54,072 nt of DNA from Lutibacter sp. (GTDB lineage: Bacteria; Bacteroidota; Bacteroidia; Flavobacteriales; Flavobacteriaceae), in the NCBI GenBank assembly GCA_030694935.1, contig JAUYUA010000078.1:1-54072 (forward strand), written 5' to 3'. Every line of letters starts with the position of its first letter. Position 1 is the first letter of the stretch. The position numbers and the translations under genes were made by a program. This document shows, in pieces, positions 9,435 through 18,234 of the stretch. A model generated the notes under the pieces. The model saw only the letters and a program-made list of their open reading frames with translations. It did no database searches and was not told where the DNA came from.

Positions 9435-9971
9435 ATGGACAACCTTGAAATAAGAAAAGCAACCCAAAAAGATACAGAGTTACTATTAAATATTGGACGG
9501 CAAACCTTTTATGAAAAATTCACAGAAAACAATTCCGAAGAAAATATGCTTCAATATGCTGCAGAAGCCTATACTTTTGAAAAAATATTGAGTGAAGTTA
9601 ACAACCCAAACTCTCAATTTTATTTAGCAACCATAAACAACCAAACTGTTGGCTATCTGAAAATCAATTTTAGGGAAGCCCAAACGGAATTACAAGATCC
9701 GCAAGCGCTCGAATTGGAACGCATTTATGTGCTAAAAGAATTTCAGGGCAAAAAAATTGGACAAATGCTTTTTGAAAAAACACTTGAACTCGCAAAAAAA
9801 GCAGCGGTTAATTATGTTTGGTTGGGCGTTTGGGAAGAAAATAAAAGCGCCATAAAATTTTATGAAAAAAATGGTTTGAAAGCCTTCAGCAAACATATTT
9901 TTATGCTGGGCAATGATCCGCAAACCGACATTATGATGAAAATTGAACTAAACAACGCTAAAACAATTTAA
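9435..9971 (+). CDS. GNAT family N-acetyltransferase
   Basis: This 178-residue cytoplasmic protein has the GNAT acetyl-CoA site ERIYVLKEFQGKKIGQMLFE around residues 96-115, with the pyrophosphate loop QGKKIGQ, followed by the WLGVWEENKSAIKFYEKNG motif. The substrate cannot be inferred. It stands alone between the AI-2E transporter and the antiporter. Confidence 0.9.
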   Translation: MDNLEIRKATQKDTELLLNIGRQTFYEKFTENNSEENMLQYAAEAYTFEKILSEVNNPNSQFYLATINNQTVGYLKINFREAQTELQDPQALELERIYVLKEFQGKKIGQMLFEKTLELAKKAAVNYVWLGVWEENKSAIKFYEKNGLKAFSKHIFMLGNDPQTDIMMKIELNNAKTI

Positions 9972-10074
9972 AAAAATAGGGGCATTTCTTCATAAATATT
10001 TATATTCCCCATAATTCCATTATATTTACCGCCAATTAAAGTCTTTTTAAAGCAGAAAACAATAAGAATAGCAA

Positions 10075-12231
10075 ATGACCGATTTTTTTGAACATTTGAT
10101 GCACGAATTTGAATTGCCGCTGGGAAATCCTGTGCTGATTTTTTCTCTTATCCTCCTTATTATTCTGCTCTCGCCTATTCTTCTTCGAAAATTAAATATT
10201 CCGGGAATTATAGGTTTAATTATTTCGGGAGTAATGATTGGTCCTCACGGTTTAAATATTCTGGAAAAAAATTCAGCAGTCGATTTATTTTCAACCATCG
10301 GTTTGCTTTATATTATGTTTATTGCCGGACTAGAATTGGACATGAACCAATTTAAGGCCAACAGAAACAAAAGTCTTTTATTTGGGTTTTTTACGTTTAT
10401 TTTTCCTTTAAGTATTGGTTTCTCCGTATTTTACTATCTGCTGGATTATGGTTTTAATGCGTCACTGTTAACTGCAAGTATGTTTGCTTCACATACACTT
10501 ATTGCTTATCCGATTGTGAGCAAATTTGGGATTTCCAAAAATCAAGCAGTCGCAATAACAGTTGGTGGAACAATTATTACTGATACCGCTGCCCTATTGA
10601 TTCTTGCCGTTATTATGAGTAATAATCAAGGTCGCCTAAATCAGGACTTTTGGATTAAATTGGGAATCTCACTGGCCATTTTTTCTGCCATTATGTTTTT
10701 TGTGATTCCGAAAATAGCTGAATGGTTTTTCAGCAAACTGGAAAGTGAAAAACATTCACATTATATTTTTGTGCTTGCCGTTGTTTTCTTTGCGGCTTTT
10801 TTGGCACAAGTAGCCGGAGTTGAACCCATTATTGGCGCTTTCGTTGCCGGATTGGCTCTTAACAAATTGATTCCGCCTTCTTCGGCATTGATGAACAGAA
10901 TCGAGTTTATTGGCAATTCTCTATTTATCCCGTTTTTTCTGATTTCAGTTGGAATGATTGTTGACATGAGCGTAATCCTAAAAGGTCCAGAAGCATTAAT
11001 AATAGCTGTTGTCATGACGGTTGTCGCTATTTTCGGCAAATGGTTTGCCGCCTTGGTTACACAACTCGTGTTTAGGTATTCATCGGCACAACGCCAGCTT
11101 ATTTTTGGGCTAAGCAACGCCCAGGCCGCGGCCACGCTTGCCGCTGTTTTGATAGGTTATAAAGCCGGAATACTGGATGAAAACATTCTGAATGGCTCTA
11201 TAATAATGATACTGATCACCTGCATAATAGCATCCTTTGCAACGGAAAAAGCAGCCAAAAAAATTGTCATTGAAATGGATGGCAATCCATCTGAACTGAA
11301 AAAAGGAAATGAATTTAGCGATGAACATATTTTAATTCCAATCGCCAATATTGAAAGCATTGAAAAACTGCTTGAGTTTTCTATTTTCATCAGGGATAAA
11401 AAATCTGCCAATCCTATATCCATACTTTCCGTAGTTTCCAATAATGACGAAGCGGAAATAAACATTATGAAAGCAAGAACCAAGCTCGAAGCATTTGTGA
11501 GACAGGCGTCGGCTTCAGAAACAAAAGTAAATATTATTACCACCATAGACCATAACCGGGCAAGCGGCATAGCGCGTATTGCCAGGGAAATTATGGCCGA
11601 TATTATTATTTTGGGTTGGCCACGCCGTGCCGCTTTAATAGATAAATTAATTGGCGAAAAAGTGGATAATATTTTAGACAACACCGATAAAACCACTTTT
11701 ATTTGCCATTTTGAAAAACCTTTGGTGTTGCACAAACGAGTTGCCTTAGTAATCCCGCCTTTGGCTGAACATGAAAACGGATTTGAACAGTGGTTTACAA
11801 AAATGTCGAGACTAGCACAAGAGCTCAGTATTTCTATCTTGTTATGCAGTAACGAAACAACCAGAAATTCAGTGACTAAACTGATGAAAAAAGCGAAATT
11901 AACAGCAGCAATTGTCCCTTATTTGTTTGAAGAATGGGACGACTTTTTTGTGTTGTCAAAAGTCTTCAACCAAGATGATTTGATAGTGCTGGTTTGTGCA
12001 AGAAAGGGCGCAGCTTCGCATATGAACGTACTCGAAAATCTTCCCACAAAACTCGAAAAACACTTTGAAACAAACAGCAGAATCATCATTTATCCGCAGC
12101 AATACAATCAACTCTATTGTGAAGTAAGATATGATGACATAACTCCAGATCCATTGCGCAAAGGAATTGAAGCCGCACAAAAAATTGGCCGAGGCATAGG
12201 AAACATCTTTAAAAAAGATGGCCAGGAATAA
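10075..12231 (+). CDS. CPA2 cation:proton antiporter with C-terminal UspA-like region
   Basis: The 718-residue protein begins with about 12 membrane segments of the KefB/CPA2 type, including GLLYIMFIAGLELD near residue 81 and the acidic transport motif GGTIITDTAALL near residue 163. From about residue 405 the chain is soluble and resembles one or two universal-stress-protein folds, a common regulatory tail in Bacteroidota antiporters. It should exchange Na+ or K+ for H+ at the inner membrane and contribute to pH and ion control. Confidence 0.9.
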   Translation: MTDFFEHLMHEFELPLGNPVLIFSLILLIILLSPILLRKLNIPGIIGLIISGVMIGPHGLNILEKNSAVDLFSTIGLLYIMFIAGLELDMNQFKANRNKSLLFGFFTFIFPLSIGFSVFYYLLDYGFNASLLTASMFASHTLIAYPIVSKFGISKNQAVAITVGGTIITDTAALLILAVIMSNNQGRLNQDFWIKLGISLAIFSAIMFFVIPKIAEWFFSKLESEKHSHYIFVLAVVFFAAFLAQVAGVEPIIGAFVAGLALNKLIPPSSALMNRIEFIGNSLFIPFFLISVGMIVDMSVILKGPEALIIAVVMTVVAIFGKWFAALVTQLVFRYSSAQRQLIFGLSNAQAAATLAAVLIGYKAGILDENILNGSIIMILITCIIASFATEKAAKKIVIEMDGNPSELKKGNEFSDEHILIPIANIESIEKLLEFSIFIRDKKSANPISILSVVSNNDEAEINIMKARTKLEAFVRQASASETKVNIITTIDHNRASGIARIAREIMADIIILGWPRRAALIDKLIGEKVDNILDNTDKTTFICHFEKPLVLHKRVALVIPPLAEHENGFEQWFTKMSRLAQELSISILLCSNETTRNSVTKLMKKAKLTAAIVPYLFEEWDDFFVLSKVFNQDDLIVLVCARKGAASHMNVLENLPTKLEKHFETNSRIIIYPQQYNQLYCEVRYDDITPDPLRKGIEAAQKIGRGIGNIFKKDGQE

Positions 12232-12253
12232 TTCATAAAACAAAGCGATTAAA

Positions 12254-12261
12254 TATATTTG
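12254..12261 (+). promoter_or_regulatory. Candidate -7 box for gtrA
   Basis: TATATTTG matches TAnnTTTG and lies 89 bp before the GtrA start. No clear TTG box is at the right distance, so support is limited. Confidence 0.3.
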
Positions 12262-12350
12262 CAAACAATTTACCGCATAACAAAGCAAACAAACCCACTT
12301 AAAAACAAATAACATTGACACACCAATAGCAGAGAAATAAGGACAAAATA

Positions 12351-12815
12351 ATGAAATTAAAAGACATATCACCTTTAAAAAAACAGCTGGTAAAATTCAC
12401 GCTCATCGGTCTTTTGGCTGTTTCGGTAGATTTATTGTGCTATTTTATCCTGCTAAACACGCTTCCCGAAAAACTTTTCCAAGCAGTTGGCAATGAAGCC
12501 CTTTCCAAAAGCATTTCTTTTATGTGCGGTATGACCGTAACGTACTTTCTTAACAAATTTTGGACCTGGAAAAAGAAGGACCGCTCCCACAAAAGAATGG
12601 TGAAGTTTGTGGTTTTATACGGCATCGCATTGCTTATAAACGTGGGCACAAACTCGGCATTGTTGTATATTTTGCACCAATATAGAAGTTTCGTCGATTT
12701 GCCCTTCAAATACCTCATCGCCTTTGTTGGCGCCTCCGGCCTCAGTGCATCGTTTAGTTTTATGGGACAAAAATTTTGGGTTTTTAAAAGTTCCGATACC
12801 ATTATTGTGCATTAA
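12351..12815 (+). CDS. GtrA family membrane protein
   Basis: The 154-residue protein shows the GtrA fold: four hydrophobic segments, the first in the FTLIGLLAVSVDLLCYFILL region, the conserved FLNKFWTWKKK basic loop after the second, and a terminal FMGQKFWVFK repeat of that motif. Family members are thought to move lipid-linked sugars or assist glycosyltransferases in the inner membrane. No glycosyltransferase is adjacent here, so the partner is unknown. Confidence 0.88.
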   Translation: MKLKDISPLKKQLVKFTLIGLLAVSVDLLCYFILLNTLPEKLFQAVGNEALSKSISFMCGMTVTYFLNKFWTWKKKDRSHKRMVKFVVLYGIALLINVGTNSALLYILHQYRSFVDLPFKYLIAFVGASGLSASFSFMGQKFWVFKSSDTIIVH

Positions 12816-12827
12816 ATACTGTTGGGA

Positions 12828-12983
12828 CTGCCGACCTTTTTGGTGGGCCTGCCGACCTTTTTGGTGGGCGTTTCCCGCCAGCTGGCAGGCCTGCCGGCAG
12901 GCAGGTCAGGCTATCACTACTCGCTTTTTTTAGTTGCGAAAAGCAACAAAAAAAGAGCTCAAACATACCGTTCTATCCTTAAC
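12828..12983 (+). repeat. GGGCGTTCCCC-type interspersed repeat, copy 1
   Basis: The element begins with a 21-bp tandem duplication (CTGCCGACCTTTTTGGTGGG, 12828-12848 and 12849-12869), then GGGCGTTTCCCGCCAGCTGG, the GC palindrome CCTGCCGGCAGG at 12890-12901, the shared CTACTCGC block, the hairpin GTTGC-GAAAA-GCAAC, and AGAGCTCAAACA. Related copies lie at 40837-40970 and, inverted, at 53676-53815; a diverged relative is at 42023-42140. Confidence 0.75.
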
Positions 12984-13337
12984 GCAACCTGAATTACAAA
13001 TTACGTCCCGATAGCTATCGGGATTTTACATTACGAATTATTCTCCATATTTCTCTGTGATTCTTAGTATTTTCTTTGTGAATTTCTTTGCAATAATTAT
13101 TTCACCATTTACACTAAGGCAAAAATGAGATACACAGAGCACTGCGAAATAGCTGATTTTAAAACCTATTAAATTTATATTTGTTAAACCTTTGGGTTTC
13201 CATAATTATTGGTGAAAATTTTCCAGCAAAGCAATTTCTTAGACCAAGCTAATAGGTTTTCAAAATGGGTTTGGTTAACCAAGTTTAGATGAAACTTACA
13301 TTTTGTGATGCTAAAAACAAATTTAAATTTTGAAAAT
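12984..13337. other. Repeat-rich spacer before the toxin-antitoxin locus
   Basis: No gene is apparent. The stretch holds a perfect 18-bp palindrome TCCCGATAGCTATCGGGA at 13004-13021, a diffuse CTCTGTG/CTTTGTG low-complexity block near 13040-13150, and an inverted pair AAAACCTATTA / TAATAGGTTTT spanning about 13160-13262. These look like dispersed intergenic repeats. Confidence 0.5.
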
Positions 13338-13355
13338 TGTAACTTATAAGTTACA
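13338..13355. promoter_or_regulatory. Perfect palindrome, likely HigA operator
   Basis: TGTAACTTATAAGTTACA is a perfect 18-bp inverted repeat ten bases before the toxin reading frame opens. HigA-type antitoxins repress their own operons through palindromes in this position, so it is the best operator candidate. Confidence 0.6.
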
Positions 13356-13364
13356 CTTGTTTAA

Positions 13365-13720
13365 ATAAAAAAAGTAAGGGAAGTAATTGCGTACAAAAGT
13401 CATTTTGAAGATTTTCTATTTGAACAACCCATTAAAGTTCAAGATAAGATCTACAAAGTGATTGAAATAATAGAAACGTACGAAAGAATTCCTTCAACTT
13501 ATCTCAAAATAATTGTTGGTGCTAATGGACTTTACGAAGCAAGAATTAAATTAGGCACGAATATATGGCGCATGTTTTGCTACTTTGACAAAGGAAAACT
13601 TGTAATTTTATTAAATGGGTTTACAAAAAAATCGCAGAAAACTCCAAAAAAGAAATTGAAAAAGCCATTAATTTAATGAACTCATATTATGAAGACAAAA
13701 ACAAACAAAATGGAAACTAA
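13365..13720 (+). pseudogene. HigB/Gp49-type toxin, frameshifted and without a normal start
   Basis: The frame from 13365 reads IKKVREVIAYKSHFEDFLFE and continues through YLKIIVGANGLYEARIKLG and FCYFDKGKLVILLNGFTKK, the signature of RelE-superfamily HigB (Gp49-like) mRNA interferases. Two lesions are visible. The expected initiator is ATA, and the next usual start codon, GTG 13458, would remove 31 residues. A run of six A at 13646-13651 appears one base short: in frame the protein ends at 13676, whereas the next frame continues as EIEKAINLMNSYYEDKNKQN to a TAA at 13718-13720 that overlaps the antitoxin start, the normal arrangement. The toxin is probably decayed or translated abnormally. Confidence 0.65.
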
Positions 13721-14000
13721 AAGTTGGAAAAAAATCAAAGATTCTGTTTACGGAAAAAAAGGGACTGAACGCAGAGATGAGCTCGATAGAGATTTTGAAT
13801 CATTTAAGATTGGACTTTTATTACGAAAAGCAAGAGAAGAAAAAAAACTAACTCAAGAACAACTTGGTAATTTAGTTGATAAAAAACGAACTTACATTTC
13901 TCGCGTCGAGAATGATGGAAGTAATCTTACATTAAAAACGCTTTACGATATCGTGGAAAAAGGGCTTGGAGGAAAAGTAAAAATTTCTATTGAAGTCTGA
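13710..14000 (+). CDS. higA: HigA-type antitoxin, Xre family HTH
   Basis: This 96-residue protein contains a helix-turn-helix of the Cro/C1 type (LLRKAREEKKLTQEQLGNLV followed by KRTYISRVEN, residues about 34-65). It ends in GLGGKVKISIEV, typical of HigA partners of Gp49 toxins. I prefer the ATG at 13710, which overlaps the ancestral toxin stop, to the ATG at 13689. It should bind the palindrome at 13338-13355. The antitoxin frame is intact although the toxin is damaged. Confidence 0.85.
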   Translation: METKSWKKIKDSVYGKKGTERRDELDRDFESFKIGLLLRKAREEKKLTQEQLGNLVDKKRTYISRVENDGSNLTLKTLYDIVEKGLGGKVKISIEV

Positions 14001-14018
14001 AAAAAGTGAATTATAAAC

Positions 14019-14049
14019 AAAAAAACCGGGCAAAATGCCCGGTTTTTTC
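14019..14049. terminator. Bidirectional terminator between higA and the aminotransferase
   Basis: AAAAAACCGGGC and GCCCGGTTTTTT form a 12-bp stem around AAAAT. The T-tracts on both strands suit the convergent genes on either side. Confidence 0.85.
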
Positions 14050-14067
14050 ATAAATATATTTGTTGTT

Positions 14068-15255
14068 TTAGCTTAACGCTTCTTTAATTCTTTTAATCGC
14101 TTCACGCAAATTAGCTTCTGAGGCGGCATAAGAAATTCTGATGCATGTTGGTGCGCCAAAAGCATCGCCGGTTACGGTTGCAACATTGGCTTCTGCCAAT
14201 AAAAACATAGCAAAATCGGCGGCATTTTCAATTTTATAACCTTTAATTTCTTTTCCGAAGAAAGCCGAAACATCAGGAAAAACATAAAAAGCGCCTCCAG
14301 GTACATTTAATTTAAATCCGTCAATTTCACGAATCAAATCAATCACAATATCTCTGCGGTTGTGAAATTCATCAACCATATATTTAATTTTTGAAACTGG
14401 CGCCTGCAACGCTGCAATGGTTGCACGTTGTGCAATGCTGTTGGCTCCAGAAGTAATTTGTCCTTGCATTTTTGTGCAGGCTTTCGCAATCCATTCCGGT
14501 GCGCCAATGTAACCAATGCGCCAGCCGGTCATAGCAAATGCCTTTGCAACACCGTTAACTGTGATGGTTCTGTCGAACATACTTGGGATTTCGGCAAAAC
14601 TAAAATTAGGCTCTCCGTAATTGATATGTTCGTAGATTTCATCAGAAAGAATGTAAATATTCGGGTGCTTTTCCAATACTTTTGCAAAAGCCCTATATTC
14701 CGCTTCACTGTAAATGGTGCCGCTCGGATTGTTTGGAGAGTTGAAAAACACCATTTTAGTTTTTGGCGTAATGGCAGCTTCCAACTGTGCCGGCGTAATT
14801 TTAAAATCAGCTTCAACGGTTGATGGAATTTCAACATACGTAGCTTCAGCCAATATGGAAATGGCCGAATAGCTCACCCAATATGGCGCAGGCAACAACA
14901 CCTCATCACCCGGATTTAACAAAACCATCGCCACGTTGGCAATTGATTGTTTTGCGCCGGTAGAAACCACAATTTGATTGGGCTGGTACGTTAAATTATT
15001 GTCGCGTTTAAATTTTTCGCAAATCGCCTTTTTTAAATCCACATAACCATCAACCGGACTGTAAAAACTGTAATTGTCGTGAATGGCCTGGATTGCGGCT
15101 TCTTTAATAAAATCGGGTGTGTTAAAGTCGGGTTCCCCTAAACTTAAACTGATAATGTCTTTTCCCAGTTCTTTTAGTTCTCTGGCTTTTGCAGCCATGG
15201 CTAAAGTTTCTGAAACCGGTAAATTGTTAATTCTGTCTGAAAGTTGGTTGGTCAT
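14068..15255 (-). CDS. Class I/II pyridoxal-phosphate aminotransferase (aspartate type)
   Basis: The 395-residue enzyme is a fold-type I aminotransferase of the AspC Ib group. The PLP lysine is Lys238 (NGVAKAFAMTGWRIGY); Asp205 and Tyr208 in YILSDEIYEH contact the cofactor; the substrate-binding SPNNPSGT is near residues 173-180 and Arg246 follows the lysine. It likely transfers the amino group of aspartate to 2-oxoglutarate in the cytoplasm. The desaturase gene starts 12 bp upstream of it in transcription order, so the two may be cotranscribed. Confidence 0.9.
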   Translation of the reverse strand: MTNQLSDRINNLPVSETLAMAAKARELKELGKDIISLSLGEPDFNTPDFIKEAAIQAIHDNYSFYSPVDGYVDLKKAICEKFKRDNNLTYQPNQIVVSTGAKQSIANVAMVLLNPGDEVLLPAPYWVSYSAISILAEATYVEIPSTVEADFKITPAQLEAAITPKTKMVFFNSPNNPSGTIYSEAEYRAFAKVLEKHPNIYILSDEIYEHINYGEPNFSFAEIPSMFDRTITVNGVAKAFAMTGWRIGYIGAPEWIAKACTKMQGQITSGANSIAQRATIAALQAPVSKIKYMVDEFHNRRDIVIDLIREIDGFKLNVPGGAFYVFPDVSAFFGKEIKGYKIENAADFAMFLLAEANVATVTGDAFGAPTCIRISYAASEANLREAIKRIKEALS

Positions 15256-15266
15256 AAAATAAAAAT

Positions 15267-16364
15267 TTATGCGTACGCAGGCTTTGCGCCCATCGTTTTT
15301 AATTGATTAAAATGTTCTAAAATTGCTTTATGAAAGGTTTTATATTCGTTGTACGGCAAATTAAATTCCAAAGCCGTTTCTTTTACAATTTTAGCTAATT
15401 TTTCGTAATGAATATGCGAAATATGCGGAAAAATATGGTGTTCAACCTGATGGTTTAATCCCCCAGTGTACCAAGAAATAAATTTATTGTCAGGCGCAAA
15501 ATTGGCGGTGGTGTATAATTGATGCACTGCCCAAGTGTGTTCTAAATTGCCTTCTTTATCTGGCAAAGGCATTTCTGCCATAGGCACAATGTGCGCCAAT
15601 TGGAACACTATGCTTAATATGATTCCTGCGGTATAATGCATCACAAAAAATCCGATCAACACTTTCCACCAGGCAATATCCAACACCAATAAAGGCAAAA
15701 CAATCCACAGTAAATAATAAATGATTTTGGTTACAATTAAAGTGGTCCATTCCGCGACTGGATTTGGGAATTTTCCATACGAAAGTTTTCGTTTTAAATA
15801 CTTGTGCATTTGTCTAAAATCGGTGGTGATTGCCCAATTTATGGTTAACAGTCCGTATAAAAGGAAGGAATAATATTTTTGAAATTGATGTATTTTCAGC
15901 CATTTTGTGTTTTTGTTAAAACGGATAATTCTGCCTGCATCAATATCCTCATCAAATCCGGGAATATTGGTAAAAGTGTGGTGCAAAACATTGTGCTGCA
16001 CTTTCCAGTTGTAAACGTTTCCGGCCAAAATGTACATACTGCTTCCCATAACTTTATTGACCCACTTTTTGTTCGAAAATGACTCATGGTTGCTGTCGTG
16101 CATCACATTCATTCCAACACCTGCCATCCCAATTCCAATCACAACGGTTAATAAAAGCAATGCCAATTGTGGCATTGAAACTGTTAAAATAACAATTAAT
16201 GGCGCTAAAAAAAGACCAAACATAATAACAGCTTTGGTGTATAATTTCCAATTGCCGGTGCGTTTTAGCTCATTTTCTTTAAAATAGGCATTCACCCTTT
16301 TGTTGAGTGTCTTGAAAAAAATTGCTTTTTCTGTGCGAGAAAAGCTGATGGTATTGCTTGTCAT
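15267..16364 (-). CDS. Membrane fatty acid desaturase
   Basis: This 365-residue integral membrane di-iron enzyme has the three histidine boxes: HDSNHE at residues 89-94, HNVLHH at 124-129 and HQVEHH near residue 310. The third box, with Gln replacing the first His's partner pattern (QxxHH), is typical of acyl-lipid or front-end (linoleoyl-CoA type) desaturases. Hydrophobic segments lie at about 45-85 and 170-250. It should introduce a double bond into membrane acyl chains. The bond position cannot be predicted. Confidence 0.9.
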   Translation of the reverse strand: MTSNTISFSRTEKAIFFKTLNKRVNAYFKENELKRTGNWKLYTKAVIMFGLFLAPLIVILTVSMPQLALLLLTVVIGIGMAGVGMNVMHDSNHESFSNKKWVNKVMGSSMYILAGNVYNWKVQHNVLHHTFTNIPGFDEDIDAGRIIRFNKNTKWLKIHQFQKYYSFLLYGLLTINWAITTDFRQMHKYLKRKLSYGKFPNPVAEWTTLIVTKIIYYLLWIVLPLLVLDIAWWKVLIGFFVMHYTAGIILSIVFQLAHIVPMAEMPLPDKEGNLEHTWAVHQLYTTANFAPDNKFISWYTGGLNHQVEHHIFPHISHIHYEKLAKIVKETALEFNLPYNEYKTFHKAILEHFNQLKTMGAKPAYA

Positions 16365-16484
16365 AATAATATGTGTAAATCAATACATTACAGCGCCAAA
16401 ATTACGCCATAAATGTTTCGTTAAATAACTTTTGTGAAAAATATAACATTTTTTTAAAAGATGTTAATTTAATTTAGGAAACCG

Positions 16485-16492
16485 TAATTTTG
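16485..16492 (+). promoter_or_regulatory. Candidate -7 box for rsmG
   Basis: TAATTTTG matches TAnnTTTG and lies 24 bp before the rsmG ATG; a matching TTG box is not obvious. Confidence 0.4.
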
Positions 16493-16515
16493 CGCACACA
16501 ATACAGCAAATATAT

Positions 16516-17142
16516 ATGGATCTCATTTTAAAATATTTCCCCGATTTATCGGAAAACCAACAAGCCCAGTTTTCAAAATTAAGTGAATTATATGCTTTTT
16601 GGAATGCCCAAATCAATGTGATTTCAAGAAAAGACATTGATGAATTGCAAGTTCGTCACGTATTGCATTCCCTGGGAATTGCGAAAGTGCAGCCGTTTAA
16701 ACCCGGATCGCGAATTTTGGATGTGGGAACAGGCGGCGGTTTTCCCGGAATCCCGTTGGCGATCTTGTATCCTGAAACCCAATTTCATTTGGTGGATTCC
16801 ATCGGAAAAAAAATTAAAGTGGTAAAGGAAGTTACCGCTGCATTGGATTTAAAAAATGTGAAGGCTGATGCAATAAGGGCTGAAGAAGTAAAGGGGGAAT
16901 TCGATTTTATTGTGAGCCGAGCGGTTACCAATATGGATGAATTTGTAAAATGGACCAAAAGTAAAATCGCCAAAAAACAACAACACGAACTAAAAAACGG
17001 AATCTTGTATTTAAAAGGCGGCGATTTAACCGAAGAATTGCAAAATTTCCCAACTGCAAAGCTGTTTGATTTAACCGATTATTTTGAAGAGGCATTTTTT
17101 GAAACCAAAAAAGTGGTGCATATTGCTTTAAAAAAGAAGTAA
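16516..17142 (+). CDS. rsmG: 16S rRNA (guanine527-N7)-methyltransferase
   Basis: The 208-residue protein has the RsmG family features: an N-terminal helical region with NVISRKDIDELQVRHVLHSL, the SAM-binding loop ILDVGTGGGFPGIPLAI at about residues 67-83, and DFIVSRAVTNMDEFVKW near residue 130. It methylates N7 of G527 in 16S rRNA. It is monocistronic and divergent from the desaturase. Confidence 0.95.
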   Translation: MDLILKYFPDLSENQQAQFSKLSELYAFWNAQINVISRKDIDELQVRHVLHSLGIAKVQPFKPGSRILDVGTGGGFPGIPLAILYPETQFHLVDSIGKKIKVVKEVTAALDLKNVKADAIRAEEVKGEFDFIVSRAVTNMDEFVKWTKSKIAKKQQHELKNGILYLKGGDLTEELQNFPTAKLFDLTDYFEEAFFETKKVVHIALKKK

Positions 17143-17259
17143 AACCAATAAGATTATCGGTGGTATTACTGCCATTCTTAACACCTTTTTTTTGTCACCA
17201 TTTAGGTTGAGATTAATTCGTTGTAATGAATTTTTATCGTACAACAAATGTATTAAATA

Positions 17260-17634
17260 TTAAAACAATGTTTTAAATTTTTTCCAATTGGCATAAATTA
17301 ACACCACATTTAAAATGGCGACAACCGCACCCGCCGCAATTGAGGCAGGAGCAAGCATTATATGAAACAAGAGAATGTTTACCGATATGATTGCAGCTAA
17401 AATTAAGGCAAGACCTGTCCATTTATTGGTTAATAACAACGCCCCGGCAACAATTTCTGTTATGGCAACCATAGGAAACATATAGCCGGTTGCAAATAAT
17501 GCCCCCATAAAATCGGCGGGCGCACCTTCCGTAGGTGGTGCAGGCATAAATTGAAAAAATTTGTTCGCGCCAAACACAAGCAAAATCAATCCCAGCAAAA
17601 GGCGCAACACCATTGTTAATTTTGAATTCATCAT
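17260..17634 (-). CDS. DoxX family membrane protein
   Basis: This 124-residue protein has four hydrophobic segments and the DoxX-type opening LLGLILLVFGANKFFQFMP. DoxX proteins are small inner-membrane proteins, some linked to redox stress or quinol oxidation. The gene faces away from trxA, with a small inverted repeat in the shared upstream region. Confidence 0.8.
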   Translation of the reverse strand: MMNSKLTMVLRLLLGLILLVFGANKFFQFMPAPPTEGAPADFMGALFATGYMFPMVAITEIVAGALLLTNKWTGLALILAAIISVNILLFHIMLAPASIAAGAVVAILNVVLIYANWKKFKTLF

Positions 17635-17687
17635 AAATCAGTTTTAGTTAATAACTGGTTAATTAAGTCGTTAATGTACAAATTTTC

Positions 17688-17699
17688 TTACACTTGTAA
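17688..17699. promoter_or_regulatory. Putative operator in the DoxX / thioredoxin divergent region
   Basis: TTACA-CT-TGTAA is an inverted repeat with 5-bp arms. A second, overlapping pair GTAAC-ATAA-GTTAC occupies 17696-17709. Sites like the first are bound by HxlR- and MarR-type repressors that often control DoxX genes; no such regulator is encoded nearby. Confidence 0.3.
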
Positions 17700-17794
17700 C
17701 ATAAGTTACGCCAATTTTGAAAGAATTGTGCTCAATTTGCAGTCTGGCAGAATGGCACAAAAATTGCTGAATTATAACTATTAAATTTAAAAAA

Positions 17795-18154
17795 ATGACA
17801 GAATTATTGACAAAAGAAACTTTTTTAGAAAAGGTTTTTAATTTCGAAAAAAATAAAGATTGGAAATTTGAAGGTGACGTTCCTTGCATTATTGATTTTT
17901 ATGCAGATTGGTGTGGGCCATGTAAAATGGTGGCGCCGGTTTTAGAAGAATTAAGCAATGAATATGAAGGAAAATTAAACATTTATAAAGTAGATACCGA
18001 AGTTGAGCAGGAATTGGCTGCGGCATTTGGCATCAGAAGCATTCCTTCTATGTTGTTTGTTCCAAAAAATGAGGCACCGCAAATGGCGCAGGGAGCAATG
18101 CCAAAGCACGATTTGGTGAAAATTATTGCTGATGTTTTAAAGGTTTCAAAATAA
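17795..18154 (+). CDS. trxA: Thioredoxin
   Basis: The 119-residue cytoplasmic protein carries the redox motif WCGPC with Cys40 and Cys43 (DFYADWCGPCKMVAP), the cis-proline loop RSIPSMLFVP and a normal thioredoxin length. It reduces protein disulfides. A strong terminator follows, so it is probably transcribed alone. Confidence 0.95.
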   Translation: MTELLTKETFLEKVFNFEKNKDWKFEGDVPCIIDFYADWCGPCKMVAPVLEELSNEYEGKLNIYKVDTEVEQELAAAFGIRSIPSMLFVPKNEAPQMAQGAMPKHDLVKIIADVLKVSK

Positions 18155-18175
18155 ATCCCAAAAAACCCCAAAAGG

Positions 18176-18204
18176 AAAGCCGCAAATTTTGCGGCTTTTT
18201 TGGT
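18176..18204 (+). terminator. Terminator after trxA
   Basis: AAAGCCGCAAA and TTTTGCGGCTTTTTT form a GC-rich stem followed by a T-run, 22 bp after the trxA stop. Confidence 0.85.
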
Positions 18205-18234
18205 TTTGTTAATGCGTTTAATAGTTTATAAGCT

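Noticed and set aside
11157-11735. 192-codon open frame on the minus strand inside the antiporter gene
   Set aside because: It is fully antisense to a clear CPA2 protein, has no family motif and reads as the mirror of hydrophobic codons.
12724-12933. 69-codon frame across the end of gtrA
   Set aside because: It overlaps gtrA out of frame and its C-terminus is only translated repeat sequence.
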